A stretch of 64,000 nucleotides of DNA from Microcystis panniformis FACHB-1757 (GTDB lineage: Bacteria; Cyanobacteriota; Cyanobacteriia; Cyanobacteriales; Microcystaceae): the NCBI RefSeq assembly GCF_001264245.1, contig NZ_CP011339.1, positions 806,001-870,000 of the forward strand. The letters run 5' to 3'. A program made the position numbers and the translations under genes. Below the pieces are notes generated by a model. That model did not search any database. It was not told the origin of the DNA and worked only from the letters and a program-made list of their open reading frames with translations. How positions within the stretch are numbered: the first letter of the stretch is position 1; each line of letters starts with the position of its first letter. Positions 45,774 through 55,067 of the stretch are shown here, piece after piece.

Positions 45774-48254
45774 ATGAGCGTCAGCTATACCATGAAAAGA
45801 ACGATTTCCCGGATTGTCTGGATACTTCTCTCGCTGGCGGCGATCGCTCTAGCGGTGTTTCTGTTCAGTCCGCGCCCCGTGGAAGAAGCCAAGGCTGACT
45901 ACTGGATCATGAGTCGGTTAGCGGTCAATCAACCGGGCTATTTTCCCCTAGAGCAATCCCTCGATCCGCGATGGTATCGCCCGATCGCCCCCTGGATCGG
46001 TCGCCTGATTTTGCCAAAACCGGAGGAATATTCGGCCACACCGGGGGAAGATTGGACTTGGTTGCAGGTTTACCAAGCACCCCGGCCGGATTTAGTCGGT
46101 CAAAAAGTTCGTTTAGGTTGGCGGCAATCCCCGGCACTGGCTCGATATTTAGGACTGGTTACTAAGGATATTCGCTTCACTCCAGAGGCGATCGAGAGTG
46201 AAAAACAGGGAAATATCCTACCGACTCGCTTGAATGGTCGTTCAGGGGTCGGACCACTGCAAGCGCTGGCCGGATCGCGACCGCTCGATGATGTGGTCGT
46301 CAGCTTTCCCGATGCAGAAATCGGGGAAACGTCATTACAAGTGGAGCGAATGCCCTTGATCGTTACCGGGCGCTTCGTGGCATTGGTGAAAATTATCGGC
46401 GAAGCTCCCCTCCGAACCCCCACCGACATCCCCAAGGTTTGCCCCGGTTCACCCCCCTGTGGGAGCGAACTTTTCCGAGTGCAACACTATAACCGCGACA
46501 GTGGACAATTCGACGGCAGCTCGGAAGTGATCCGCATTCCCCAACAACCCTTAGTTTCTGGAGGACGTTTTATCTCCACCCCTCGACAGTTAGCAGCAGC
46601 AAGCGAAGGAAAGGAGGGCTGGTATATCTACGGGGTGCAGGGACGGGATAACCTCTTTACCGTTCAAGCGCTCAAACCCCGATCGCTGTTTCAACTGCAA
46701 CCGACGGAAATCCTGACTGGGGTGCGATCGGGCCAAGATTACATCACCCGTGGCACTTGGAACGATACCCCCGCCCGCAAAGGAACCGCCAGTCGGGTAA
46801 CAGTCCTGCCGGAGGGTGAAAAAAAATCGTGGAAAGAGGGGGATAAAGGAATAGGAATTCATCTCTTCGGGGGAATCGGCGGTAAAAAAGGCGAATCAAT
46901 ACAATTGGCAACGGTAACGGGTCATTTTTCCTATTTTCTCTACGAAGTGATTCGGGATGCCCAGACGGGAGAGCTGCAGTGGCAGCTCGATTACGATCAG
47001 GTGTATGCTCACAATCCCCAGGGGATTTTATCGGGATATCAGAGTTGGGCGAACTATACGGGTAGTTTAGAGCGGGGATGGCTTAATTCCCGACCCATAT
47101 CCGATGCGATCGTGAAATTAGACCTATTGGAGGATTACAACTTTGGCGGGGTTTCTCTGTCCCCCCTGACAGAATTCCGCAAGCAGTTAGAGATCATGAT
47201 GGCTCGCTACCGAATCGGGGACGGGACCGGGGTTTCTAGTGTTACCCCCGCGACTTCCTGCGTCCAGGACTCGAATCAGGCCCTTTATATCACGATCGCT
47301 ACCCTGCGCCACCAGTTTGAAACCGATCCAAAGATCGCCGCTTGGTTGACAACCCATGCCGACGATCCGGAAACCTTGCGTTTTCAACGTTTGGGACAAT
47401 TGGGCGATCGTTTAGAACAAGTATTAGCTCCCCGGGGGGTGATCCGGGCCGATTGGCGGCAAAACGCCCAAATTCTCGCCGGTATCACCGATAGTCGCGG
47501 AAAAGGCTTTATTCGGGAAAATACACTGGCCAACGCTCTACTAAGCTGGCGCTCGATGTTACCGCGAGGCAGCAATGACGTGATCGGTGAGATTTTCTTG
47601 CGGTCAGGAGCTACTCTCTGGTTCCTCCGTACTAATCAGGTTGGGGGAGCGATGCCGGAGATTTTACCCCTCGCACCGACCAAGTTATTCGGGGAAATGC
47701 CGATGATCGCGCCAATGCTCCGTCGCACTTTGGGAGCGCTCGTGCTGCCCCTTACCGGTCGGGATTGGGGGGTGACGGCGATCGGATTGGGATTGTACGC
47801 TGTGATCGCCCTGACCATCGGTTTCCGGTCGGGTTTTTTACGTTGGCACTTCCCCGAAGGGAGACCGTTAGAGATACTGAAAATGCTCGTCTTTTGTTTT
47901 TTCTTCCCGGCATTCTGGGAGGAATTCGTCTTTCGGGTGCTGTTAATTCCCCATCCGGAAACGGCAACTTCCACAGCTAACCTGATCCTCTCTGCTTTGG
48001 TCAGCATCACGCTTTTTACCGTCTATCATCCCCTCAATGCAATTATTTTTTACAAAAAGGGCAATCCGACTTTTTTTCAGCCTATTTTCTTGATTTTAGC
48101 GGCTTTATTGGGATTAACTTGCACGGTTATCTATTGGCTGACCGGTTCTCTCTGGACGATCTCGGTGCTGCATTGGTTGGTGGTGGTGGTTTGGTTGCTG
48201 TTTTTGAACGGTCTATCTCGACTGACAAGGCGATCGAAGCAAGGCAGTTTTTAA
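45774..48254 (+). CDS. Large CPBP-type membrane protein with extracytoplasmic N-terminal domain
   Basis: An 826-residue protein. One N-terminal helix (about 13-31) anchors a roughly 600-residue domain of unknown fold, followed by a C-terminal membrane domain (about 665-815) with CPBP motifs: EEFVFR (motif 1), TVYHPLNA (motif 2 His) and SVLHWLVVVVW (motif 3). It may be an intramembrane protease acting in, or on, the adjacent system; CPBP proteins are linked to abortive infection by name only. An 80-bp gap separates it from the next gene. Start ATG 45774; Met7 is an alternative. Confidence 0.78.
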   Translation: MSVSYTMKRTISRIVWILLSLAAIALAVFLFSPRPVEEAKADYWIMSRLAVNQPGYFPLEQSLDPRWYRPIAPWIGRLILPKPEEYSATPGEDWTWLQVYQAPRPDLVGQKVRLGWRQSPALARYLGLVTKDIRFTPEAIESEKQGNILPTRLNGRSGVGPLQALAGSRPLDDVVVSFPDAEIGETSLQVERMPLIVTGRFVALVKIIGEAPLRTPTDIPKVCPGSPPCGSELFRVQHYNRDSGQFDGSSEVIRIPQQPLVSGGRFISTPRQLAAASEGKEGWYIYGVQGRDNLFTVQALKPRSLFQLQPTEILTGVRSGQDYITRGTWNDTPARKGTASRVTVLPEGEKKSWKEGDKGIGIHLFGGIGGKKGESIQLATVTGHFSYFLYEVIRDAQTGELQWQLDYDQVYAHNPQGILSGYQSWANYTGSLERGWLNSRPISDAIVKLDLLEDYNFGGVSLSPLTEFRKQLEIMMARYRIGDGTGVSSVTPATSCVQDSNQALYITIATLRHQFETDPKIAAWLTTHADDPETLRFQRLGQLGDRLEQVLAPRGVIRADWRQNAQILAGITDSRGKGFIRENTLANALLSWRSMLPRGSNDVIGEIFLRSGATLWFLRTNQVGGAMPEILPLAPTKLFGEMPMIAPMLRRTLGALVLPLTGRDWGVTAIGLGLYAVIALTIGFRSGFLRWHFPEGRPLEILKMLVFCFFFPAFWEEFVFRVLLIPHPETATSTANLILSALVSITLFTVYHPLNAIIFYKKGNPTFFQPIFLILAALLGLTCTVIYWLTGSLWTISVLHWLVVVVWLLFLNGLSRLTRRSKQGSF

Positions 48255-48334
48255 ATTTGCTCTCGGTCTCAAGTGCGAAAACCATTTAAAATTGAAAATC
48301 AACAGGGATAGGAAGGCTCTGTAACCGCACGATC

Positions 48335-49186
48335 ATGGCTAAAATTGTCGGTGTTCACGGTATCGCGCAAGAATTTAGGGGTAGCAACACGATTTCTGCT
48401 GATTGGTTGCCAAGTCTCAAGGATGGATTGAAACTCGCGGGAACCGAGTTAAAGTCCGATACCGATTTTCTTTGTGCGTTTTACGGAGATATTTTTCGGG
48501 GAAAATCGAAAGCGCTCGGTATCCCGAACTACGATGTTAATGATATCGATTCCGATTGGGAAAAAGAATTACTTCAGTTGTGGTGGCAAGAAACGGAACG
48601 ATTAGAAAATAATCATCCCAATGCGAATAGCCTTTTGAGAGAAAAATCTACCCCAAAAATTATCCAGAGAGCTTTGTCGGGGTTAAGTGAATCTCGGTTT
48701 TTCGGTAGCATTGCCGAGAAATTGGTTATTTCTTATCTTAAGCAAGTGGGGAGCTATTTACACGATCGAAAGCTAAAACAGCAGATTCAAGAGCGAGTAA
48801 TAGAATGTATCGGTGAAGATACGCGGGTACTTGTAGCTCATTCTCTCGGTTCGATCGTCTGTTACGAAACTTTATGTCAGCATCCAGAATGGCCGATTAA
48901 AGTCTTTGTCACTCTCGGTTCTCCTTTGGGGATAAGACAATTAATTTTCGATCGACTGCAACCATCCCCCCGCAATAACCTGGGGCGCTGGCCCGGAAAT
49001 GTGGAAAGATGGGTAAATATCGCGGACGATGGCGATGTGGTGGCGTTGACAAAGCAACTCAACCCTTTATTTGAGGGAACTGTCGAGGATAAGCTAGTTT
49101 ATAATGGTTGCGAGGCTCATGATGCCAAAAGGTATCTGACGGCGGTTGAAACTGGGGAAGCGATTCGATCGGGGTTAATCGATTGA
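48335..49186 (+). CDS. Alpha/beta-hydrolase (lipase/esterase-like), first gene of the conflict operon
   Basis: A 283-residue alpha/beta-hydrolase. The N-terminal VGVHGIAQEF supplies the oxyanion HG, the nucleophile elbow is AHSLGS with Ser170, and Asp234 (ADDGDVVAL) and His262 (EAHDAKRYL) complete a plausible triad. The fold resembles PGAP1-like lipases. Such hydrolases occur as effectors in bacterial conflict systems. The stop TGA overlaps the next ATG (TGATG), so it is translated with the caspase gene; AGGAAGG precedes the start. Confidence 0.82.
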   Translation: MAKIVGVHGIAQEFRGSNTISADWLPSLKDGLKLAGTELKSDTDFLCAFYGDIFRGKSKALGIPNYDVNDIDSDWEKELLQLWWQETERLENNHPNANSLLREKSTPKIIQRALSGLSESRFFGSIAEKLVISYLKQVGSYLHDRKLKQQIQERVIECIGEDTRVLVAHSLGSIVCYETLCQHPEWPIKVFVTLGSPLGIRQLIFDRLQPSPRNNLGRWPGNVERWVNIADDGDVVALTKQLNPLFEGTVEDKLVYNGCEAHDAKRYLTAVETGEAIRSGLID

Positions 49187-51036
49187 TGGGTAATGGTATG
49201 GATGAAGAAATCAAGTATTATCTAATTGCTTGTGGGACGAAGGATTACAACGCATTCGAGCAATTACCCAGCGTCGAGACGGATTTAGAACTGGTGAAAA
49301 GTCTGTTTACCAGTGGTTTTGGATATGAAAGAGTTCTGCCAAGTTTACACTTGAATCCCACAACTAACGATCTTAAAATACTATTCCCTAATTGGCTTCG
49401 GGATAGAGAGCGGCATGGAACGAAAAATATTCTTATTTTTTACTATTCTGGTCATGGCGAATATTGTCCAGGTGATAGACATTATCTCATACTGGAAGAC
49501 ACAAATAGTGACGATATACCTTCAACGGCTTTACCGACTCAAGACTTAGTTCTTCCTCTTAACAATAAGCAAGTAAAAATCTCTCAAATTCTCTATATTA
49601 TTGATACTTGTTACTCCCAAAGTGGTGCGGGAGATATTATAAAATTCGTTAGCGATGCGATCAAACAATATGAAGCGGTTCGAGGAGCTAATATAGCTAT
49701 TCATGTTATGGCAGCTTGTAGGGCAAAAGATACAGCGATCGAAGGCGTTTTATCCCGATCGCTGCAACAAGCTCTCGATGATATAGAAGCGATCGAGTTT
49801 TATTCCCACTCTGGATATGTCGATCTAGGTTGGTTGGTTCATAAAATGAACCAAAATGTTGACAGTAATCAGCGTGTTAATTATTCTGCGCTAGGAATTG
49901 AAACCTATGCTAGGTTTTTTCCTACTTATCCTAAAGCTGACCAAAAATGGGAAAATCAACGATTTAATTTAATCGAAAAACTTTTCAATATTTTAAATAT
50001 TAATTCTGATAATAGTTTATTTTTAATCAACTCTTTTCTGTTAGTCTATGAGGATCCTAAATCATCATCTATTTCAAACATACAAGAGCTTAGAGAAAAA
50101 CTAAAAGATTTATCTAGTAAGCCAGTTAATAAAGAAATATGTCCTTTGATTTTATTTTCTGAGTGGTGCAGATTGAAGTTATTTAAGGATGAAACCCTAG
50201 ATATTGCTGACAATATTGATACTTGGAAAGTTGAAGCTGTTCGATATAGGGATGGTGTGCAGTTAGACACAATCAAAAAATATGCGAGAGAATTGTGGGA
50301 TAAATTTAATAAAAATATCGAACTAGAAGGAAGAATACAAATTGTAATCTCACCCGCAATTGATAAACATAATAATACTGGCTTACAAACAGAATATTTT
50401 CATGTAAATACGATGTTTTTTGTGGGAATAAACAATAAAATTAAGTTATGGAATATCTATAAAAAAGAACAAGGTTTTATGTTAGAAGAAATGCAAAATA
50501 GTTTCTATCAGGTAATTCCTGAAATGTTTTACTATTTACCCGATCGAGTGAGACTAGAGATTGAATTTTTCCTTCCATTTGCTTTGCTGAAACACTCCCT
50601 AGAAGATATTAAGTTTAGATGCGGTGAGGGGCCATCTATCGGATACGAGTATCCTGTTTTTATTAACTCCTTCGATCGCTATTTCGATGAAGATTTCCGA
50701 GAAATACGCGACAAGATCGAGGAGATCAAGAGAGCTTTATGGGAAAATAATAGCGATCTTGACCAGAAAGATTACTACATCGGAACCGAACCATCGATCG
50801 CCGATCTGGAAGATATCGTGGAATCCCTGCCGATCGCCGTCTGGAGTCGAAACGCCAACCAACCGATGACAGATAACGATCTAAAACCCTCGGAATGGAG
50901 AAACTGGCCCGATAAGACCAAAGAATTACGCAGAAACAAGCGAAAAATCGCCCTTTTCTGGGACGATCCATACCCCAAACCCTCCCCGAGACCGAGACCT
51001 CTAAACACGAGAGTGGTGGAATCCAATGGCCGATAA
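49186..51036 (+). CDS. Caspase fused to a VMAP-C-like domain
   Basis: A 616-residue protein. Residues 8-250 are a caspase (C14) peptidase with catalytic His90 (YYSGHGEY) and Cys142 (DTCYSQSG). Residues about 300-616 resemble the VMAP C-terminal domain (EFFLPFALLKHSLED, YEYPVFINSFDRY, ALFWDDPYP). VMAP proteins link vWA-MoxR modules to effectors; here effector and adaptor are one chain, presumably released on activation to cleave cell proteins. Base composition is lower in G+C over the middle than in neighbours. It overlaps the MoxR gene by 11 bp. Confidence 0.85.
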   Translation: MGNGMDEEIKYYLIACGTKDYNAFEQLPSVETDLELVKSLFTSGFGYERVLPSLHLNPTTNDLKILFPNWLRDRERHGTKNILIFYYSGHGEYCPGDRHYLILEDTNSDDIPSTALPTQDLVLPLNNKQVKISQILYIIDTCYSQSGAGDIIKFVSDAIKQYEAVRGANIAIHVMAACRAKDTAIEGVLSRSLQQALDDIEAIEFYSHSGYVDLGWLVHKMNQNVDSNQRVNYSALGIETYARFFPTYPKADQKWENQRFNLIEKLFNILNINSDNSLFLINSFLLVYEDPKSSSISNIQELREKLKDLSSKPVNKEICPLILFSEWCRLKLFKDETLDIADNIDTWKVEAVRYRDGVQLDTIKKYARELWDKFNKNIELEGRIQIVISPAIDKHNNTGLQTEYFHVNTMFFVGINNKIKLWNIYKKEQGFMLEEMQNSFYQVIPEMFYYLPDRVRLEIEFFLPFALLKHSLEDIKFRCGEGPSIGYEYPVFINSFDRYFDEDFREIRDKIEEIKRALWENNSDLDQKDYYIGTEPSIADLEDIVESLPIAVWSRNANQPMTDNDLKPSEWRNWPDKTKELRRNKRKIALFWDDPYPKPSPRPRPLNTRVVESNGR

Positions 51037-52126
51037 ACCAGTTCCCAAACCAGAAGACCTTCGCATCTATCGGGGTTTGACCCTGAGTGCCGATAGTTTA
51101 CCCACACCCAAAGAACAAAGAAAACACCTCGATCGCATCCCACCGCCACCTCCTTGGCGCAGTTTTAGCCTGTCCCCGGAAGAATGGACAAAAGCGGCAA
51201 AATCGCAGAAAATACCGCCCAAACAGGGAAAAATCGACCCTAGGGCTTTAGGATTCGTCGCGGATAAAAAAGCGGTGGAATTGGTGAATGCTGCCCTCTG
51301 TTTGCGTCGTCCCCTACTGATCGAGGGCAACCCCGGCGCCGGCAAGACTTCCCTGGCCTACGCAGTGGCGCGGGAATTGGGATTACCCGGCCCCTACCGT
51401 TGGTCGATCGTTTCCCGCACCACCCTTAAAGAGGGTCTTTATGCCTACGATGCGATCGGACGGTTACAGGAAGCTTCCCTACAAAGACAGAAAGTGGGAG
51501 AGGGGGGAGAGTACGAGGAGCCGGATATCGGCAGCTATCTAAGATTAGGCCCCATGGGGATGGCTTTTTATCAATCCCGTCCAGGACGACCGGCGGTGCT
51601 GCTAATTGATGAGATCGATAAAAGCGATATCGATATGCCTAACGATCTCCTCCATATTTTCGAGGAGGGATTTTTTGAGATCCCGGAACTGACACGATTA
51701 AAAACCGGCAACCAATCCGTTCTTCCCTATCGCGGTCAACAGGAGGACAGCGAGGAAAAAATCCCGATCGATCGAGGTTGTGTGTCTTGTCAGGAGTTCC
51801 CCCTAGTATTCATGACCAGTAACGAGGCCCGGGAGTTTCCCCCCGCTTTCCTGCGTCGATGTTTGCGTTTAAGACTCGAACAACCCGACAACGAGGATGA
51901 TTTCTATCGGATACTAGAGCAACGTTTCCCCCCGGAGAGCCTAAATCAATTGGACGAACCGGCCAGAAATCTGATCCGGGAATTTCTCGATCGAATTAAA
52001 CGCAAAGACAAACTAGCCACGGATCAACTGCTCAACGCGGTCTATCTGTTACTACAGGGAAACGACCTCACCGCCACCGATCGCCAATCGCTGCTAGACA
52101 CCATCTTTAAATCCTTGCAAGGGTAG
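51026..52126 (+). CDS. MoxR-type AAA+ ATPase of the conflict operon
   Basis: A 366-residue ATPase. Walker A GNPGAGKT is at 101-108, Walker B LLIDEIDKS at 192-200, and sensor 1 / arginine-finger segments appear as FMTSNEAREFPPAFLRRC. A Pro-rich N-terminal extension (residues 1-70) is extra. In vWA-MoxR-VMAP systems the MoxR ATPase works with a vWA protein to regulate the effector in an NTP-dependent way. It starts inside the caspase gene and ends 8 bp before the SAV_2336-like gene. Confidence 0.9.
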   Translation: MADKPVPKPEDLRIYRGLTLSADSLPTPKEQRKHLDRIPPPPPWRSFSLSPEEWTKAAKSQKIPPKQGKIDPRALGFVADKKAVELVNAALCLRRPLLIEGNPGAGKTSLAYAVARELGLPGPYRWSIVSRTTLKEGLYAYDAIGRLQEASLQRQKVGEGGEYEEPDIGSYLRLGPMGMAFYQSRPGRPAVLLIDEIDKSDIDMPNDLLHIFEEGFFEIPELTRLKTGNQSVLPYRGQQEDSEEKIPIDRGCVSCQEFPLVFMTSNEAREFPPAFLRRCLRLRLEQPDNEDDFYRILEQRFPPESLNQLDEPARNLIREFLDRIKRKDKLATDQLLNAVYLLLQGNDLTATDRQSLLDTIFKSLQG

Positions 52127-52134
52127 GGGGAGAG

Positions 52135-54663
52135 ATGGAAGGGAAAAAAGCCATCTGGTGGGAAGACGAGAGGGAAATGGCAGAACTGATCTGGTGCGCT
52201 GCTTACCTCGATCGAATTATCGCGCCTTGGTCGATTGAGCAGTCTGAACAGTCGGAAGCAACCTCATCTAATGATAAGGAGGATAACCGGTCATCCGGCA
52301 GCGGTGAAGAAACCCCTCCCCCCGGAGCGATCGAGTCAACGCTCCCCGTTGCCTATCCCGAAAACATCGATCGCCAGACGCAGACCTCCCGGAAGCGCGA
52401 TTCGGTCGAGAGCGATCGTTCTTCTCCCGTTCGCGTCCCCGATCCCTTTCCGATACCCGAACCCACCGCTATCAGTAAGGCAATTCTTCCCCTAGCGCGT
52501 CGCGTGCCTGGATTACGGGCCGACGAGTTGGATATCGAGGTTACAGTGGAACGGACGGCCGAAGCGGGGGGATTACCGATTCTCGCTTTCCGACCCCCCC
52601 TAGAACGTTGGTTAGAGGTTCACCTGTTGATCGATCGCTCTCCCCCGATGGAATTTTGGGGAGATCTAGCGGGGGGAATGACCACCCTCTTCCGTTGGCA
52701 AGGCTTTTTTAGGGATGTGCGGGTTTGGTGGTTCGAGACGGGTGAAAATGAAGCTCGTTTGCTTTCCGGCGCCGGGCAAATCGAACGGAACCCTCGCAGT
52801 CTGGTTGCACCCTCTGGGAACCGACTTTTTATTGTCCTAACCGATACTTTGGGGAAAGCTTGGCGATCGGGGTCTGCCTTCGCCACCCTAGCGGATCTGG
52901 GAAAAGAACACCCCGTCACCATCGCTCACATTTTCCCGCAGGAGCTATGGCAACGAACCGCTTTAGAGGGAGCAATCCTCCGGCCTTTGATTGCACCGGG
53001 TCCCGCTTCTGCCAATGCAATACTGCAAGTGGGGGAAAGACTCCGCACGAAGCAGATTCTCTATCGGTTCCCTATTTTCAATCTATCCCCTGCTCACTTT
53101 GCAACCTGGGCGAAATTTATCGCTGGGAGCGGTGGTAACTCGATTCAGGGGGTTTTAATGGGAGCAACCACTGCGGGGGTGAATATGGGTGAAACCGGAG
53201 AAGAAGAGGCAGCCGCTCCGGAAGCGGAATCCCCGGAAGAGTTATTGAGAGGCTTTTTAATCGATGCCAGTCCCTTGGCCCGAGAACTGGCTAAAGTGCT
53301 GGCGGCCGTTCCCCTGATTCCTCCGGTGATGCGATTGGCACAGCGGCGATTTTTACCCGATAGTAAACATTGGCATCTAGCGGAGGTCTTTTTTAGCGGA
53401 CTGGTCGAAAAATCTACCTTTAGTCCGGAAGGAGCGACGGTTACGGATGCTTGGTACGATTTTTACCCCGGCATTCGTCAGTTACTGTTGGCAGATAGTG
53501 CCGCTAGACGCACGATCGATATTTGGCGCGGCATCGGCGATCATATTCGCGACCATTACGGCGAATTTCGCGATTTTTCGGCTCTAATCCCCAATCCACA
53601 GGGTTCTCTAGCGGATGCAGTCAGCGATCGCTCTCTCTATTTCGCTGAGGTGGACGCGGCTGTTCTCCGCACTTGGGGGGGAGAGTACGCCGATATCGCC
53701 CAAGACATCGAGGAGAGAGTGAGGCAGCGAAAACAGGAAATCTTGACCCCGGAAAAACTCCTAAAATTCCCCTTCAAGACCCTATACGTCAATAAACGGG
53801 GAATAATTACCAAAAGAGAATCCCTGGAGGCCTACTACTACGAGGAACCCCTAGGCAAGGGAATCGAACCCCTGACTATGGTTGCTATTCCAGGGGGAAC
53901 TTTCCTGATGGGTTCACCGGGAGAAAAGGACGATTTCAAGTCTGAAAAACCCCAACACCCCGTGAGCGTCAGTGCTTTCTACCTGAGCCAGACTCTGATT
54001 ACCCTGGCGCAATGGCGGTTCGTGGCCCACCTACCGAGGGAGGGAAAAGACCTCAATCCAGACCCCGCGAGCTTTAAGGAAAGCGATAATAACCCCGTCG
54101 AGTCCGTGAGTTGGTACGATGCGATCGAATTCTGCGCCCGTCTGTCCCGTCACACGGGAAAAAATTACCGTTTACCGAGCGAGGCCGAGTGGGAATACGC
54201 TTGTAGAGCGGGAACAACCACCCCCTTCCACTTTGGCGAGACGATCACGGCAGAACTGGCGAATTACAATAGTTCAAAGGTCTATCAACAAGAAAAGGCG
54301 AAAAAATCCCCACACAAAACCACCCCCGTCCGCTCCTATCCCCCCAACGCCTTCGGGCTGTACGATATGCACGGGAATGTTTGGGAGTGGTGTTTAGATC
54401 CGTGGCACAGAGATTATCAAGGCGCACCGCCCACAGACGGGAGCGTTTGGGACGAGACAAATAATGATAATCGTTATGAAAACTTATTAAATAGTATAAA
54501 TGAACTCTTGACGGATAAACGAATTGGTGTGCTGCGGGGCGGTTCTTGGTACCTCAATCCGTATTACTGCCGTTCTGCTTACCGCATCAGCGACTTCCGC
54601 CGCGACTACAACTACTACAACCTCGGTTTTCGGGTGGTGTGCGGTGCCGGGAGGACTTTGTAA
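52135..54663 (+). CDS. SAV_2336/vWA-like protein with diversified FGE-sulfatase (C-lectin) domain
   Basis: An 842-residue protein. A polar low-complexity linker (about 35-110) precedes a SAV_2336-type region with a vWA-like metal site (LLIDRSPPMEFW, Asp167/Ser169). From about 580 to 842 lies a formylglycine-generating-enzyme/sulfatase-modifying domain (MVAIPGGTFLMGSPGEKD, PVESVSWYDAIEFC, LPSEAEWEYACRAG, GNVWEW). Its last 40 residues, from LRGGSW to LGFRVV, look like a retroelement variable region. Such C-lectin domains usually bind ligands rather than act as enzymes, so I infer a sensor that triggers the caspase. GGGGGAG precedes the ATG. Confidence 0.87.
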   Translation: MEGKKAIWWEDEREMAELIWCAAYLDRIIAPWSIEQSEQSEATSSNDKEDNRSSGSGEETPPPGAIESTLPVAYPENIDRQTQTSRKRDSVESDRSSPVRVPDPFPIPEPTAISKAILPLARRVPGLRADELDIEVTVERTAEAGGLPILAFRPPLERWLEVHLLIDRSPPMEFWGDLAGGMTTLFRWQGFFRDVRVWWFETGENEARLLSGAGQIERNPRSLVAPSGNRLFIVLTDTLGKAWRSGSAFATLADLGKEHPVTIAHIFPQELWQRTALEGAILRPLIAPGPASANAILQVGERLRTKQILYRFPIFNLSPAHFATWAKFIAGSGGNSIQGVLMGATTAGVNMGETGEEEAAAPEAESPEELLRGFLIDASPLARELAKVLAAVPLIPPVMRLAQRRFLPDSKHWHLAEVFFSGLVEKSTFSPEGATVTDAWYDFYPGIRQLLLADSAARRTIDIWRGIGDHIRDHYGEFRDFSALIPNPQGSLADAVSDRSLYFAEVDAAVLRTWGGEYADIAQDIEERVRQRKQEILTPEKLLKFPFKTLYVNKRGIITKRESLEAYYYEEPLGKGIEPLTMVAIPGGTFLMGSPGEKDDFKSEKPQHPVSVSAFYLSQTLITLAQWRFVAHLPREGKDLNPDPASFKESDNNPVESVSWYDAIEFCARLSRHTGKNYRLPSEAEWEYACRAGTTTPFHFGETITAELANYNSSKVYQQEKAKKSPHKTTPVRSYPPNAFGLYDMHGNVWEWCLDPWHRDYQGAPPTDGSVWDETNNDNRYENLLNSINELLTDKRIGVLRGGSWYLNPYYCRSAYRISDFRRDYNYYNLGFRVVCGAGRTL
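54541..54650 (+). other. Probable DGR variable region
   Basis: Codons 803-838 of the preceding gene. Almost every variable-looking position is NNC (TAC, CTC, TAC, TAC, ATC, AGC, GAC, TTC, GAC, TAC, AAC, TAC, TAC, AAC), as expected if AAC codons in a template were mutated at adenines. Invariant frame residues (RGGSW, CRSA, GFRVV) are those of known cyanobacterial FGE-type variable proteins. No template repeat or DGR reverse transcriptase is seen in this window. Confidence 0.75.
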
Positions 54664-54763
54664 CCCTTTTCCCCTTTTTTTCCCTTTTTTCCCTCATTCC
54701 CTTTTCCGGAATTTTTTTGGGCAAGCTATGGTACAAATGTATTAGTTTAGGGGGTCAATTACC

Positions 54764-55036
54764 TGGGGGGTTTGATCCCCCTGCCCCCTTGATAAGGGGG
54801 GTGCCGATCCCCCCTGCCCCCTTGATAAGGGGGTGCCGATAGGCGGGGGATCTCCCTTGATAAGGGGGGTTTGATCCCCCTGCCCCCTTGATAAGGGGGG
54901 TTTGATCCCCCTGCCCCCTTGATAAGGGGGGTTTGATCCCCCTGCCCCCCTTAATAAGGGGGGTGCCGATCCCCCCTTAGTCCCCCCTTGATAAGGGGGG
55001 TGCCGATAGGCGGGGGATCTCCCTTGATAAGGGGGG
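54764..55036. repeat. Palindromic CCCCCTTGATAAGGGGG array
   Basis: About eight imperfect blocks of CCCCCTTGATAAGGGGGG joined by TTTGATCCCCCTG or TGCCGATCCC linkers. It is an expanded, partial copy of the interior of the element at 45584-45733. Very strong stems may also terminate the conflict operon. Confidence 0.85.
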
Positions 55037-55067
55037 CATCTGATAATTTTTAACGCCTACCTACTTA
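55028..55067 (-). repeat. 40-bp inverted copy of the left island boundary
   Basis: Reverse complement equals 45582-45621 except one base. With the left copy it brackets 9.4 kb containing the CPBP gene and the conflict operon. The last six bases TACTTA are also the left target repeat of the IS5-like element. Confidence 0.9.

Noticed and set aside
54764..55036. CRISPR-like array of about 30-bp repeats
   Set aside because: Blocks are GC palindromes of unequal spacing joined by near-identical linkers, no cas genes are nearby, and the same blocks form the inside of a MITE at 45584.
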